Assembly (NCBI GenBank): GCA_015222065.1
Contig: JADFUQ010000383.1
Location: forward strand, 1-8,029
Origin: Bacteroidota bacterium
Lineage (GTDB): Bacteria > Bacteroidota > Bacteroidia > Bacteroidales > VadinHA17
DNA length: 8,029 nt
Reading direction: 5' to 3'
Shown: one piece after another, positions 1 to 6,082 of the stretch
How positions within the stretch are numbered: the stretch's first letter is position 1
How the letters are laid out: each line of letters starts with the position of its first letter
Notes under the pieces: model-generated
The model's input: only the letters and a program-made list of their open reading frames with translations
Told to the model about the DNA's origin: nothing
Databases searched by the model: none
Made by a program: the position numbers and the translations under genes

Positions 1-792
1 CTGTCAGATTTTTATGCGAATTATATTCCGGATACAGAAAAATACCTGGAATATGCACTTAAGGGAATTAGATTAGATATTGCAGCAAATGATTCAATTA
101 CAGCAAGTTTTATATATTTACATGTAAGCAATGCCTTTTTACAATCCGGGTTTATAAATGAAGCTGAAAAGTATATAAACAAGTCACTGGAGTATAGTCC
201 GGAAAATTTATTTTCAGAATATTTAAAGGCTTTCGTCCTGTTTGCAAAGAATAGAGATCTACTGCAAACAAAAGAACTTTTAATTGAAGCACTTAATAAA
301 GACTCGACCCGATTGGATATTATGCAGGAAGTTGGAAAAATATGTTATTACATGAGGGATTATGTATGTGCTTATAATTATTATAAAAAATTTATTGAAA
401 TCAAGGAAGCTCTGAATTTGGATATTTATAGAGCTGAAAATGCGAAAATTGGGGTTGTATTATCAGAAATGGGACTGACAGAGGAATCTGAAAAATATTT
501 CATGGATTATAAGGATTATGCCGATAACGATAAATCTGTTTATAAACATTTAAGCTTAGCAGTGTATTATTCTTATCAGGGTGACACAGAAAATGCGATT
601 GAAAATTTGGAGCTATTTTCACAACAAACCAATTATCAATACTTGATAATTCCTTTTTTACAAATAGATCCTTTAATCGATAATATTAAAGATCTTCCAG
701 AATTCAAGAAAATACTAAGTGATATGGAAATCAAATTCTGGAATAGTCATAAGCAAATTAAGGCTTCACTTGAAGAGAAAGATTTACTCTGA
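1..792 (+). CDS. TPR-repeat protein, C-terminal part (5' end outside window)
   Basis: The frame is open from base 1 to the TGA at 790-792 (263 residues), so the gene starts upstream of the window; a TTG at 313 is only an internal codon. The visible part is almost all helical pairs of about 34 residues with TPR spacing, for example the segments around INEAEKYINKSLEYSPEN and YVCAYNYYKKFIEIKEALN. The C-terminus, with DPLIDNIKDLPEFKKIL followed by FWNSHKQIKASLEEKDLL, resembles the tail of large Bacteroidota regulators that join an AraC-type or cyclase-type N-terminus to a TolB-like segment and TPRs; this is recalled family knowledge, and the deciding N-terminal domain is not in the window. TPRs bind proteins or peptides, so a regulatory or scaffolding role is inferred. 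It is the only gene on the plus strand and converges on the HEPN gene, with 38 bp between the stop codons and no clear terminator hairpin. Confidence 0.8.
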   Translation: MSDFYANYIPDTEKYLEYALKGIRLDIAANDSITASFIYLHVSNAFLQSGFINEAEKYINKSLEYSPENLFSEYLKAFVLFAKNRDLLQTKELLIEALNKDSTRLDIMQEVGKICYYMRDYVCAYNYYKKFIEIKEALNLDIYRAENAKIGVVLSEMGLTEESEKYFMDYKDYADNDKSVYKHLSLAVYYSYQGDTENAIENLELFSQQTNYQYLIIPFLQIDPLIDNIKDLPEFKKILSDMEIKFWNSHKQIKASLEEKDLL

Positions 793-816
793 TTTTAGTA
801 TGCTTGAATTTATAAC

Positions 817-834
817 ATATTGTGCACTGTTTAT
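817..834. repeat. Left copy of 18-bp inverted repeat flanking the HEPN/MNT operon
   Basis: The plus strand reads ATATTGTGCACTGTTTAT. Its reverse complement occurs at 1585-1602 with one mismatch (17 of 18). The match stops exactly at both ends. The core GTGCAC is itself palindromic, but the flanks are not, so the two copies are truly inverted. This copy overlaps the HEPN stop codon. Confidence 0.8.
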
Positions 835-1226
835 TTTGTTTTCAATATATTCTCAATGCTTATTATCAGATTATCGGCAGGTATAAGTAAGTCTAAAACA
901 TCATCTTTGGTAAATTCAACATAGTCTTCATAGTCTCCCGATTGTCTCATATCAAAAATATCAGAATAGAATTTACCCAATTCTTTCTCTATTTTCCCTG
1001 TTTTTATGAAATGCAATCCGAACATTTGTCTCACACCGCTATGAGTTGTGGCTTTAATCTCTTTACTAATCAACAAGGCTATAACAGCATAATAACAGGC
1101 ATAATAAAGTCTGTTCACAGCTGTACTCCATAATTCATTCTCTATGTGCAAAGAAACCTCGTTAAATGTTTCTCTCGCCTTTGCGATTCTATATTCAACC
1201 AAATCTTGCCGGTCTTGTTTATTCAT
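831..1226 (-). CDS. HEPN-domain protein (UPF0332-like), putative toxin of a HEPN/MNT pair
   Basis: At 131 residues this has the usual length of a stand-alone HEPN protein. The core helix RLYYACYYAVIALL (39-52), the TH-SGVRQMFG segment (61-70), the FIKTGKI stretch (73-79) and MRQSGDY (93-99) are typical of the UPF0332 branch. HEPN proteins paired with minimal nucleotidyltransferases are generally RNase toxins whose catalytic motif is RX4-6H. Here the spacing R94-QSGD-Y99 puts a tyrosine where the RX4HXY form has its histidine, so classical nuclease activity is doubtful from sequence alone; this pattern appears normal for the UPF0332 branch. The start codon overlaps the stop of the upstream nucleotidyltransferase gene by 4 bp (ATGA at 1223-1226), implying translational coupling, and a good ribosome binding site (AGAGGGA, 1235-1241) lies inside that gene. 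Role as toxin is inferred from family and operon. Confidence 0.85.
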   Translation of the reverse strand: MNKQDRQDLVEYRIAKARETFNEVSLHIENELWSTAVNRLYYACYYAVIALLISKEIKATTHSGVRQMFGLHFIKTGKIEKELGKFYSDIFDMRQSGDYEDYVEFTKDDVLDLLIPADNLIISIENILKTK

Positions 1227-1540
1227 AAAATTTGTCCCTCTTTGTAAATATTTTCGTAAAAAGGTGTTTTTCTGTGTTTGGTTTCCCAGTCTTTTTTTGA
1301 AAAAACCATTGGACTAATTATTGTTCCAGTTTCAAACTCAATATCGTAAAGCGGATATTTTATTCTTTTCTGGTCAGCCCTGGTTACTTTCTCCTTGTTA
1401 ATAAGCACTAACAAGTCAATGTCAGAATTCTCATTGTAGTCTCCACGGGCGTAGGAGCCATACAAGATTAAAGCTGCATTGGGGTCTATACTGTTTACGG
1501 CAGTTTTTACCATCGTTAATATTTTTTCCTTATTGTTCAT
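1223..1540 (-). CDS. MNT-type minimal nucleotidyltransferase, putative antitoxin of the HEPN protein
   Basis: This 105-residue protein is the size of a minimal nucleotidyltransferase domain. The signature GSYARGDYNENSDIDLLV (28-45) supplies the Gly-Ser nucleotide loop (G28, S29) and the two metal-binding aspartates D40 and D42; D66 or E68 in YDIEFE is the likely third carboxylate, so the active site looks complete. In known MntA/HepT pairs the nucleotidyltransferase neutralises the HEPN toxin by adding AMP to it; whether this pair does so is inference. It is the first gene of a two-gene operon, overlapping the HEPN gene by 4 bp. The region before the start (AAATTTGGGAT) has at most a weak ribosome site, while the downstream HEPN gene has a good one. 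One copy of the flanking inverted repeat lies 45-62 bp before its start, a position that would also suit an operator. Confidence 0.9.
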   Translation of the reverse strand: MNNKEKILTMVKTAVNSIDPNAALILYGSYARGDYNENSDIDLLVLINKEKVTRADQKRIKYPLYDIEFETGTIISPMVFSKKDWETKHRKTPFYENIYKEGQIL

Positions 1541-1584
1541 ATCCCAAATTTAAAAATTCTTTGAAAATAAGCAGTTTCTTCTCT

Positions 1585-1602
1585 ATAAATAGTGCACAAT
1601 AT
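1585..1602. repeat. Right copy of 18-bp inverted repeat flanking the HEPN/MNT operon
   Basis: The plus strand reads ATAAATAGTGCACAATAT, the reverse complement of 817-834 with one mismatch. It sits upstream of the nucleotidyltransferase gene. Either the two copies are ends of a transferable 786-bp unit, or they are binding sites for a regulator. A 13-bp direct repeat (CTGTGTATGTGTA) begins at the next base (1603-1615) and recurs at 1676-1688. Confidence 0.8.
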
Positions 1603-1694
1603 CTGTGTATGTGTAAACTTACATATATTTTGTTTATGTCCACATTAATAAACTACATAAATATCTTAAAATATGCTGTGTATGTGTACTTTTA

Positions 1695-2173
1695 TCAGGA
1701 ATCTTCTCCGGTAACGCTCGCCCCTCTCTCCAGCCACTCCTTAAACTCAGTGGCTTTTGTTTTGCTGATAAAAACATCCTCTTTGGGTGAAGGAGACAGG
1801 TGGAGTTTTAGCTTTCTGTTAAAATGCTGAGAAACTGTTTTAACTGCTTTACGGGATATTATAAATTGCCGGTTTGCCCTGTAGAAATCTTCAGGATCGG
1901 TCTGGGATCTTTTAAAGCATACTCATCATAAGCAGTAGTAAATATTACAGGAAAGTCAATTTTTATCTTTTCAAAAATCTCAAATGAATCGCCATCAGCC
2001 AGGCGAATATCAAAAAATCCTAACTCAGGTTTCGGATTATTTTTAACCCATTCCACCGTTTCTTTCACTGATTCAATGATGGCCAGTACTTCAATACCCT
2101 GTTCAATCTCCTGCAGGATGTCACACAGGTTTTAAGCCACTCCGGATTCATCTTCTATAATCAATACTTTCAT
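1695..2173 (-). pseudogene. LytTR-family response regulator, disrupted by nonsense codon, deletion and frame change
   Basis: Reading down from the ATG at 2171-2173 gives MKVLIIEDESGVA, then an in-frame TAA (2132-2134) at codon 14, then a continued receiver domain. Its phosphoacceptor is D55 in FFDIRLADG, and it ends with VIFTTAYDEYALK. At about 1895-1915 the sequence jumps into another frame and to the C-terminal half of a LytTR DNA-binding domain: TDPEDFYRANRQFIISRKAV, then FISKTKATEFKEWLE, ending at the TGA at 1695-1697. The end of the receiver, the linker and the first half of LytTR are missing. Intact relatives are about 230-260 residues and regulate transcription after phosphorylation by a LytS-type histidine kinase; no kinase is present here. 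The piece at 1859-2068 could be translated from a GTG but would lack both the acidic pocket and the DNA-binding domain. A dead gene is the best reading. Confidence 0.85.
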
Positions 2174-2207
2174 CTGTTTAAAATATTTTGATTGTTTTTT
2201 CTTTCTT

Positions 2208-2250
2208 GCCGACTGTTGACTGTGGACTGCCGACTGTGGACTGTGGACTG
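2208..2250. repeat. Short tandem repeat, two 21-bp copies built of ACTGTGG-like heptads
   Basis: Positions 2208-2228 and 2229-2249 are adjacent 21-bp copies differing at one base. Each begins GCCGACTGT and contains two to three GACTGTG-like 7-bp units. The tract lies between the GLPGLI stop codon and the response regulator relic and is not coding in either strand's real genes. Confidence 0.85.
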
Positions 2251-2253
2251 TTC

Positions 2254-2949
2254 TTAATACTTCTTGCCGGCTCCTTCTTGTACTCTTTTAACTTTGGATT
2301 TATTCTTTTGAGCCTCTTTGAACTCTTCAACCTTTTCCACAACAATTCTGTCAAACGCTTCCTGCTTAATCTTTTTGCCATCCTTTGGTTTGGAAAGCTT
2401 GCTATCTGATGGTGGAGTAAGATCAACCGAGGTGGCCAAAATGACATTTTCGCCGTTTATATCAATTGCTAAAATAAGACCGGGCAGACCTCCATAATTA
2501 TCCGGACCAATTGAAATTGGAATATTTGGTGTAAACCAGGCGGTAATGGTCTCTTCACCCCTCTTCATTGTTGCCTCCTGGCAGATGTATCCCTGAATTT
2601 TTCTCTGTTCAGTGCCCGGTTTCCAATTCCCGCTCTCAATCTTATTCTCAATAAGGAATAAGCTGGTCATCAGCTCCACCAGTTCTGTTTTTTTATTCTT
2701 TTTAAGATCAACAAAGATTTTCTTCAGATCCGGCTTTGGTGGCTGGCCCATTACCATACGATCAAGCATTCCTTGTTGTCTTGGATCAAGGGCTACGCCT
2801 TCGGCAGTCAGATCCTCTTCGTAAAGCGAATACTCCGTGTTGAAGAATAATACTTTTGCGTTTGTTTGTAACTTGGGAAGATTTGCAAACCAATTATCCC
2901 TTCTGGCATTACCTGTAGGCTCATAATTCCAGTTAAACCTGGTGATCAT
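2254..2949 (-). CDS. GLPGLI-family protein, 5'-truncated (no signal peptide)
   Basis: The family signature is present as GGLPGLILAIDI (153-164), preceded by IQGYICQEATMK (118-129), which matches the usual conserved segment of GLPGLI proteins, a Bacteroidota family of unknown function that is normally exported. The C-terminal third (DLTPPSDSKLSKPKDGKKI, then a Lys/Glu-rich helix) is also as expected. Intact members are somewhat longer and begin with a signal peptide. Here the frame opens abruptly at MITRFNWNYEP with a TGA immediately upstream (2950-2952), and no signal peptide is encoded in any frame of the 85 bp up to the neighbouring gene. The 5' end therefore seems deleted, and the product, if made, would stay in the cytoplasm. 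Together with the broken regulator downstream this suggests a decaying segment. Family assignment is firm; functionality is doubtful. Confidence 0.8.
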   Translation of the reverse strand: MITRFNWNYEPTGNARRDNWFANLPKLQTNAKVLFFNTEYSLYEEDLTAEGVALDPRQQGMLDRMVMGQPPKPDLKKIFVDLKKNKKTELVELMTSLFLIENKIESGNWKPGTEQRKIQGYICQEATMKRGEETITAWFTPNIPISIGPDNYGGLPGLILAIDINGENVILATSVDLTPPSDSKLSKPKDGKKIKQEAFDRIVVEKVEEFKEAQKNKSKVKRVQEGAGKKY

Positions 2950-3034
2950 TCATGTATCCGTATATATCGCTTTGTTGTTGTCTAACGAATCTGACTTTAA
3001 AAGTATGAACCTAAGGCTATCAGGTTCTGATTTA

Positions 3035-4528
3035 TCACTTAGGCATTTCCGGCAAACGCCATCCTTCCCGGTAAGTATGCTTAATATAGTCACTTGCTGC
3101 TTCCAGCGCATTTAATGTGGCATATTTTGTACTGAAATGTGGATGTCCATCAATCACACTAAAGTCATCAGAAATAACCACTTTAAATGTCTCATCAGCC
3201 GAAATATTGGTAAATTTCATATTTTTTGCATCCCATATCAACGTTTTGTTCAAGCCTTGCAAACGGATGGCCAACACACCCAACAAAACCATTTCGTTAA
3301 ACGGACCCGAGTAAGCAAAATTGGATGTACATTCAATCCTGCTTTCCGGTGATTCCTTGGATGTCCTTATCCATTCCTGCTCATGAGGGCCATCGATATA
3401 ACCTACCACCCCGGGAATCCTGCGGATATAAGGCTTAACATCAGGTATCCGACCTGAAAGCAACCTGGGATTAAACCCGCCGGTATCACATAATAGTGTA
3501 TCCTTCGACCCAACAAATAAACATCCACCCATTCCGTCATTTAAGAAACTTTCTCCATCAGCCAGGAGGTCAGGCCGGTCAGGTAGCAGACCGCCATCAT
3601 ACCAGTGAACTTTTAGAGCTGGCATCTCTACTTTTTTCATATTTTCACGTACTGGAAAAACAAATTTCACTTTTTCAGCCTGTGGTGCACTTTCTGTATT
3701 GAGGAGAGTTGAACTGCCATTAATGGTATCGGGATAGCCCAGTTTTAATGCCTGATAAACAGGATCGAGCACGTGGCAAGCCATATCCCCAAAAGCACCA
3801 GTTCCAAAATCCCACCATCCACGCCAATTCCATGGTGTGTAGGTCTCATGATATGGGCGCATTGGTGCCGGACCTATGAAAAGATCCCAGTTAAGTGTGT
3901 CCGGAGGTGTCATTACATTACCGGGGCGTTGTAAACCCTGTGGCCAAATCGGGCGGTTTGTCCAGGCGTGAACCTCACTGATTTCACCAATTTCACCATT
4001 CCATATCCATTCACAAAGCTGACGCACACCATCGCCGGAATTTCCCTGGTTGCCCATCTGGGTTGCCACTTTATATTTAGCGGCTAGTTTGGTTAGTAAT
4101 CGTGACTCGTAAACAGAGTGGGTAAGAGGTTTCTGGCAATAAACATGCTTACCCATAGTGATGGCGGTAGCAGCAATAATGGCATGGGTATGATCGGCAG
4201 TAGCCACCATTACCCCATCAATAGAGTCGCCCAGTTCATCGAACATCTTTCGCCAATCGTAATATCTTTTTGCCTTAGGAAATTCATCAAAACAATTTAT
4301 GGCATATTTCCAGTCAATATCACAAAGACCGATAATATTTTCCGTGTTCATCCCTACAAGATTAGGATGGCCTTTGCCTCCAACTCCAACACCGACAATA
4401 TTCATCCTGTCGCTTGGTGCTTTGTGTCCCAGACCACTTACAGTAAAACTGGGTACTATTGAAATACCCGTTCCTGCTATTGTCGCTTTTTTTATAAAAT
4501 TACGACGGGAAACATTTTTTTGTGTCAT
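3035..4528 (-). CDS. Tat-exported Gfo/Idh/MocA-family oxidoreductase
   Basis: The 497-residue protein starts with a twin-arginine signal (SRRNFIKK at 7-14, then a hydrophobic stretch to about residue 32). This supports the ATG at 4526-4528 and predicts export of the folded, cofactor-loaded enzyme. A Rossmann fold follows, with the dinucleotide loop GVGVGGKG (46-53) and VATADHTHA (108-116). The usual EKP of the family is QKP (132-134, in VYCQKPLTHSVYE), a variant common in the exported Planctomycetes/Bacteroidota subfamily. GNQGNSG (159-165) and GDMACHVLDP (247-256, with candidate catalytic H252 and D255) complete the core. Members oxidise or reduce sugars and related polyols with NAD(P); the substrate cannot be read from sequence. 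Length and motifs are complete, so it is probably functional. No neighbour shares a pathway, and there is no Shine-Dalgarno site, as is usual in Bacteroidota. Confidence 0.93.
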   Translation of the reverse strand: MTQKNVSRRNFIKKATIAGTGISIVPSFTVSGLGHKAPSDRMNIVGVGVGGKGHPNLVGMNTENIIGLCDIDWKYAINCFDEFPKAKRYYDWRKMFDELGDSIDGVMVATADHTHAIIAATAITMGKHVYCQKPLTHSVYESRLLTKLAAKYKVATQMGNQGNSGDGVRQLCEWIWNGEIGEISEVHAWTNRPIWPQGLQRPGNVMTPPDTLNWDLFIGPAPMRPYHETYTPWNWRGWWDFGTGAFGDMACHVLDPVYQALKLGYPDTINGSSTLLNTESAPQAEKVKFVFPVRENMKKVEMPALKVHWYDGGLLPDRPDLLADGESFLNDGMGGCLFVGSKDTLLCDTGGFNPRLLSGRIPDVKPYIRRIPGVVGYIDGPHEQEWIRTSKESPESRIECTSNFAYSGPFNEMVLLGVLAIRLQGLNKTLIWDAKNMKFTNISADETFKVVISDDFSVIDGHPHFSTKYATLNALEAASDYIKHTYREGWRLPEMPK

Positions 4529-5075
4529 AATTAATTTTGTTTTTGGCCTGCATTATTCATACAGAAGATAAAAGTAAAAAGTTAAAAGTAAATTATTTGC
4601 ATAAGAAATTCAGATTATTTGTTCATAAAAAATTTAATCGCCTATCAAATATACTATGTTATTAGTACTTTTGTCTTTATCCTCCGACGCTTCGGTCGGG
4701 GTTTACGCTTCGCTCCAACTTTTATCTTTTTTCTTTCTGATAAATTTGTGAACCGGAACGAAATGGAGCTCACCGAAGGTAATTAATCAGGCTGAATTTT
4801 ATACAATTCATTTTTTTAAGTTTATGTGATTAACATGCTACTATACCGCTTGAGATTTTGATTACCCTACTTTTTTTCAATTATACGTAAAGAACACTTA
4901 CATTATTTATTTAGAGTAAGTGAAGCAGACAAAAGTGGATATGAAATACCCATGGACTTAAATGAAGTTTTATACAGATTTTTCTTTGTCCGGAATAGCA
5001 GGAATACGCACTTTGCGGGTTAGAAAACAAAAAATCTCTCAATTAAGTAGTCATGTTTCATTTGGTTGCCATGTG
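4529..5075. other. Gene-free stretch between the oxidoreductase and the cassette array
   Basis: No gene can be supported on either strand in about 550 bp. The longest item noticed is a 23-codon plus-strand frame at 4952-5023 with no recognisable product. The oxidoreductase promoter must lie near 4529-4640, but I cannot place it with confidence. At 4681-4717 a GC-richer island (CCGAC...GTCGG, then CGCTTCGCTCC) stands out from very AT-rich flanks and can form a short hairpin. A possible inverted-repeat element (4566-4727) is listed separately. Confidence 0.6.
4566..4727. repeat. Possible small inverted-repeat element with 10-bp ends
   Basis: AGATAAAAGT (4566-4575) is the exact reverse complement of ACTTTTATCT (4718-4727). 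Between them lie about 140 bp of AT-rich sequence and the GC-rich island at 4681-4717. There is no coding content. The ends are low-complexity, so chance or a general genomic repeat is possible, and no target duplication was identified. Confidence 0.3.
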
Positions 5076-5202
5076 CAATAACGGTAAGCATATGGTTTGT
5101 GGCGGTTTTTGAAACACAAATCTTTCTGCTTTCACCAATGGTTATATATTGTTAACTCGTTCATATTTAGCACATCACCCGCCATAAACTATATGCTTAG
5201 GC
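5076..5202 (-). repeat. attC-like palindrome after the ATC-hydrolase-like gene
   Basis: The arms at 5085-5105 and 5179-5199 are complementary at 19 of 21 positions, and both mismatches are A/G differences that still allow wobble pairing on one strand. The loop is 73 nt. On the gene strand the element starts GCCTAAG (near RYYYAAC; last base differs) right after the stop codon and ends GCTTACCG|TTATTGC, matching the G|TT cut point of integron attC sites. Its total of about 127 bp is within the known attC range (roughly 57-141 bp). Integron identity is inferred; the palindrome itself is directly visible. Confidence 0.6.
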
Positions 5203-5218
5203 GATGGCCGATACAAAC

Positions 5219-5944
5219 TTACTTCTTGCGAGTAAATCTATCATCACAAACGGATTTACCTGTTGCAATCGTAGCAGTTCTGCTGTATTCAAAACCGACT
5301 TTTTCACATAATTTAGGAAAAAATACCTCGTCACTGTAACATGCGGAATAATAACATATTTCAGGTGTTCCTAATATTTTAGAAGCTTCAGCAAAAGCAC
5401 AATAGGTTACATTTATTTGAAATGAATTTTCATTATCCTCAATAAACTTATATTCAAAAAGACCTGCATTAACTGACGCATCCATCATTGCGATATAATA
5501 CTGTTTAAATGGTTTGAAAAAATCACCGTCTCCACATGTTTTAAATACTTCGGGTGGAGCAAACATACCTTCCATAACAAAGTAAGTGGTTTTATCAGAA
5601 AATCTGCGCCTGATTTCAGATGCCTTTTCAAGACCCATTTCATCAGCCATTACTTTAGATAGAACCATCTTGTGAATAATAAAATTCAAATTCTTTTGAG
5701 AAATACCCTTCGCCTTCATCCTATACCAATCTAGTTGTCTTGCTTCCTCAAATTCTTTCCTAATTCGCATAAACATTTTAATAAAGCTTTTAAGACCAAG
5801 CTCTTTAATCAAATCCTTTATAAAAACTAAAGCGCCTTTTGCAGCTTTTATCTTGCTTCTAAATGGGAAACTTATGCTAAGTAAATCTTTCCCATAATTG
5901 GGTAATTTTTCGACTTTGGTTACATTTCTCAATTTTTTAGTCAT
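5219..5944 (-). CDS. L-2-amino-thiazoline-4-carboxylic acid hydrolase-like protein
   Basis: The C-terminal half carries the features I associate with the ATC-hydrolase family: NVTYCAFAEASKILG (178-192), CYYSACYSDEVFFPKL (197-212) and RTATIATGKSVCDDRF (222-237), where family members usually have RTxTxAxGxxxCDFRF. The founding enzyme opens the ring of 2-amino-thiazoline-4-carboxylate during L-cysteine formation, but most Bacteroidota members are uncharacterised and the substrate here is unknown. The N-terminal half is basic and helical (for example KSFIKMFMRIRKEFEEAR), with no signal peptide, so a cytoplasmic location is expected. At 241 residues it is about full length for the family. The usual Phe after CD is Asp (CDDRF), a possible divergence. 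The start at MTKKLRNV is the only ATG after the cassette boundary at 5981 in this frame and has no Shine-Dalgarno site. It forms one unit of the proposed cassette array. Confidence 0.7.
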   Translation of the reverse strand: MTKKLRNVTKVEKLPNYGKDLLSISFPFRSKIKAAKGALVFIKDLIKELGLKSFIKMFMRIRKEFEEARQLDWYRMKAKGISQKNLNFIIHKMVLSKVMADEMGLEKASEIRRRFSDKTTYFVMEGMFAPPEVFKTCGDGDFFKPFKQYYIAMMDASVNAGLFEYKFIEDNENSFQINVTYCAFAEASKILGTPEICYYSACYSDEVFFPKLCEKVGFEYSRTATIATGKSVCDDRFTRKK

Positions 5945-5975
5945 TAGTTTATCTACTACTTATCGGCATTATCTC

Positions 5976-6065
5976 GTCTAACCTTCCCAGCATATACGAA
6001 GTTTCGGCAAAGCCGAAATTTGAGCGAACGAAGTGAGCCGTCTATGCTATATTATCGGAAGTGCC
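5976..6065 (-). repeat. attC-like palindrome after the methyltransferase gene
   Basis: Inner arms 5989-5998 and 6039-6048 pair at 9 of 10 positions. Within the loop, TTTCGGC (6002-6008) and GCCGAAA (6012-6018) form a perfect 7-bp stem with a 3-base loop. On the gene strand the element begins GGCACTTCCGATAA (6052-6065) and ends GGAAGG|TTAGACG; GTTAGAC fits the R' consensus GTTRRRY exactly. The GGCACTTCCGATAA end is complementary, at 13 of 14 positions, to the start of the same unit at 6784-6797. Confidence 0.6.
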
Positions 6066-6082
6066 ATTAATCATTTCAATAG

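Noticed and set aside
817..1602. HEPN/MNT operon as another unit of the same integron-like array
   Set aside because: Its 18-bp ends carry no TTRRRY/RYYYAAC boxes and no long palindrome follows the HEPN gene, so it is reported separately.
1561..1830. Plus-strand open frame of 89 codons
   Set aside because: It lies antisense to the LytTR relic, whose minus-strand motifs are clear, and its own product is not recognisable.
2208..2250. CRISPR array
   Set aside because: The copies are directly adjacent without spacers and there are no cas genes.
2178..2447. Open frames on both strands across the tandem repeat and the end of the GLPGLI gene
   Set aside because: They are low-complexity or basic shadow translations; the GLPGLI frame explains the conserved sequence.
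4118..4571. Plus-strand open frames opposite the start of the oxidoreductase gene
   Set aside because: They are shadows of the Tat signal and Rossmann region on the minus strand and have no plausible product.
4952..5023. Plus-strand 23-codon frame in the gene-free stretch
   Set aside because: It is too short, has no ribosome site, and shows no family resemblance.
6002..6018. Perfect 7-bp hairpin (TTTCGGC/GCCGAAA) as a Rho-independent terminator
   Set aside because: No T-rich tract follows it on the minus strand, where the genes are. It is better seen as the inner part of the attC-like palindrome, although it could still impede transcription.
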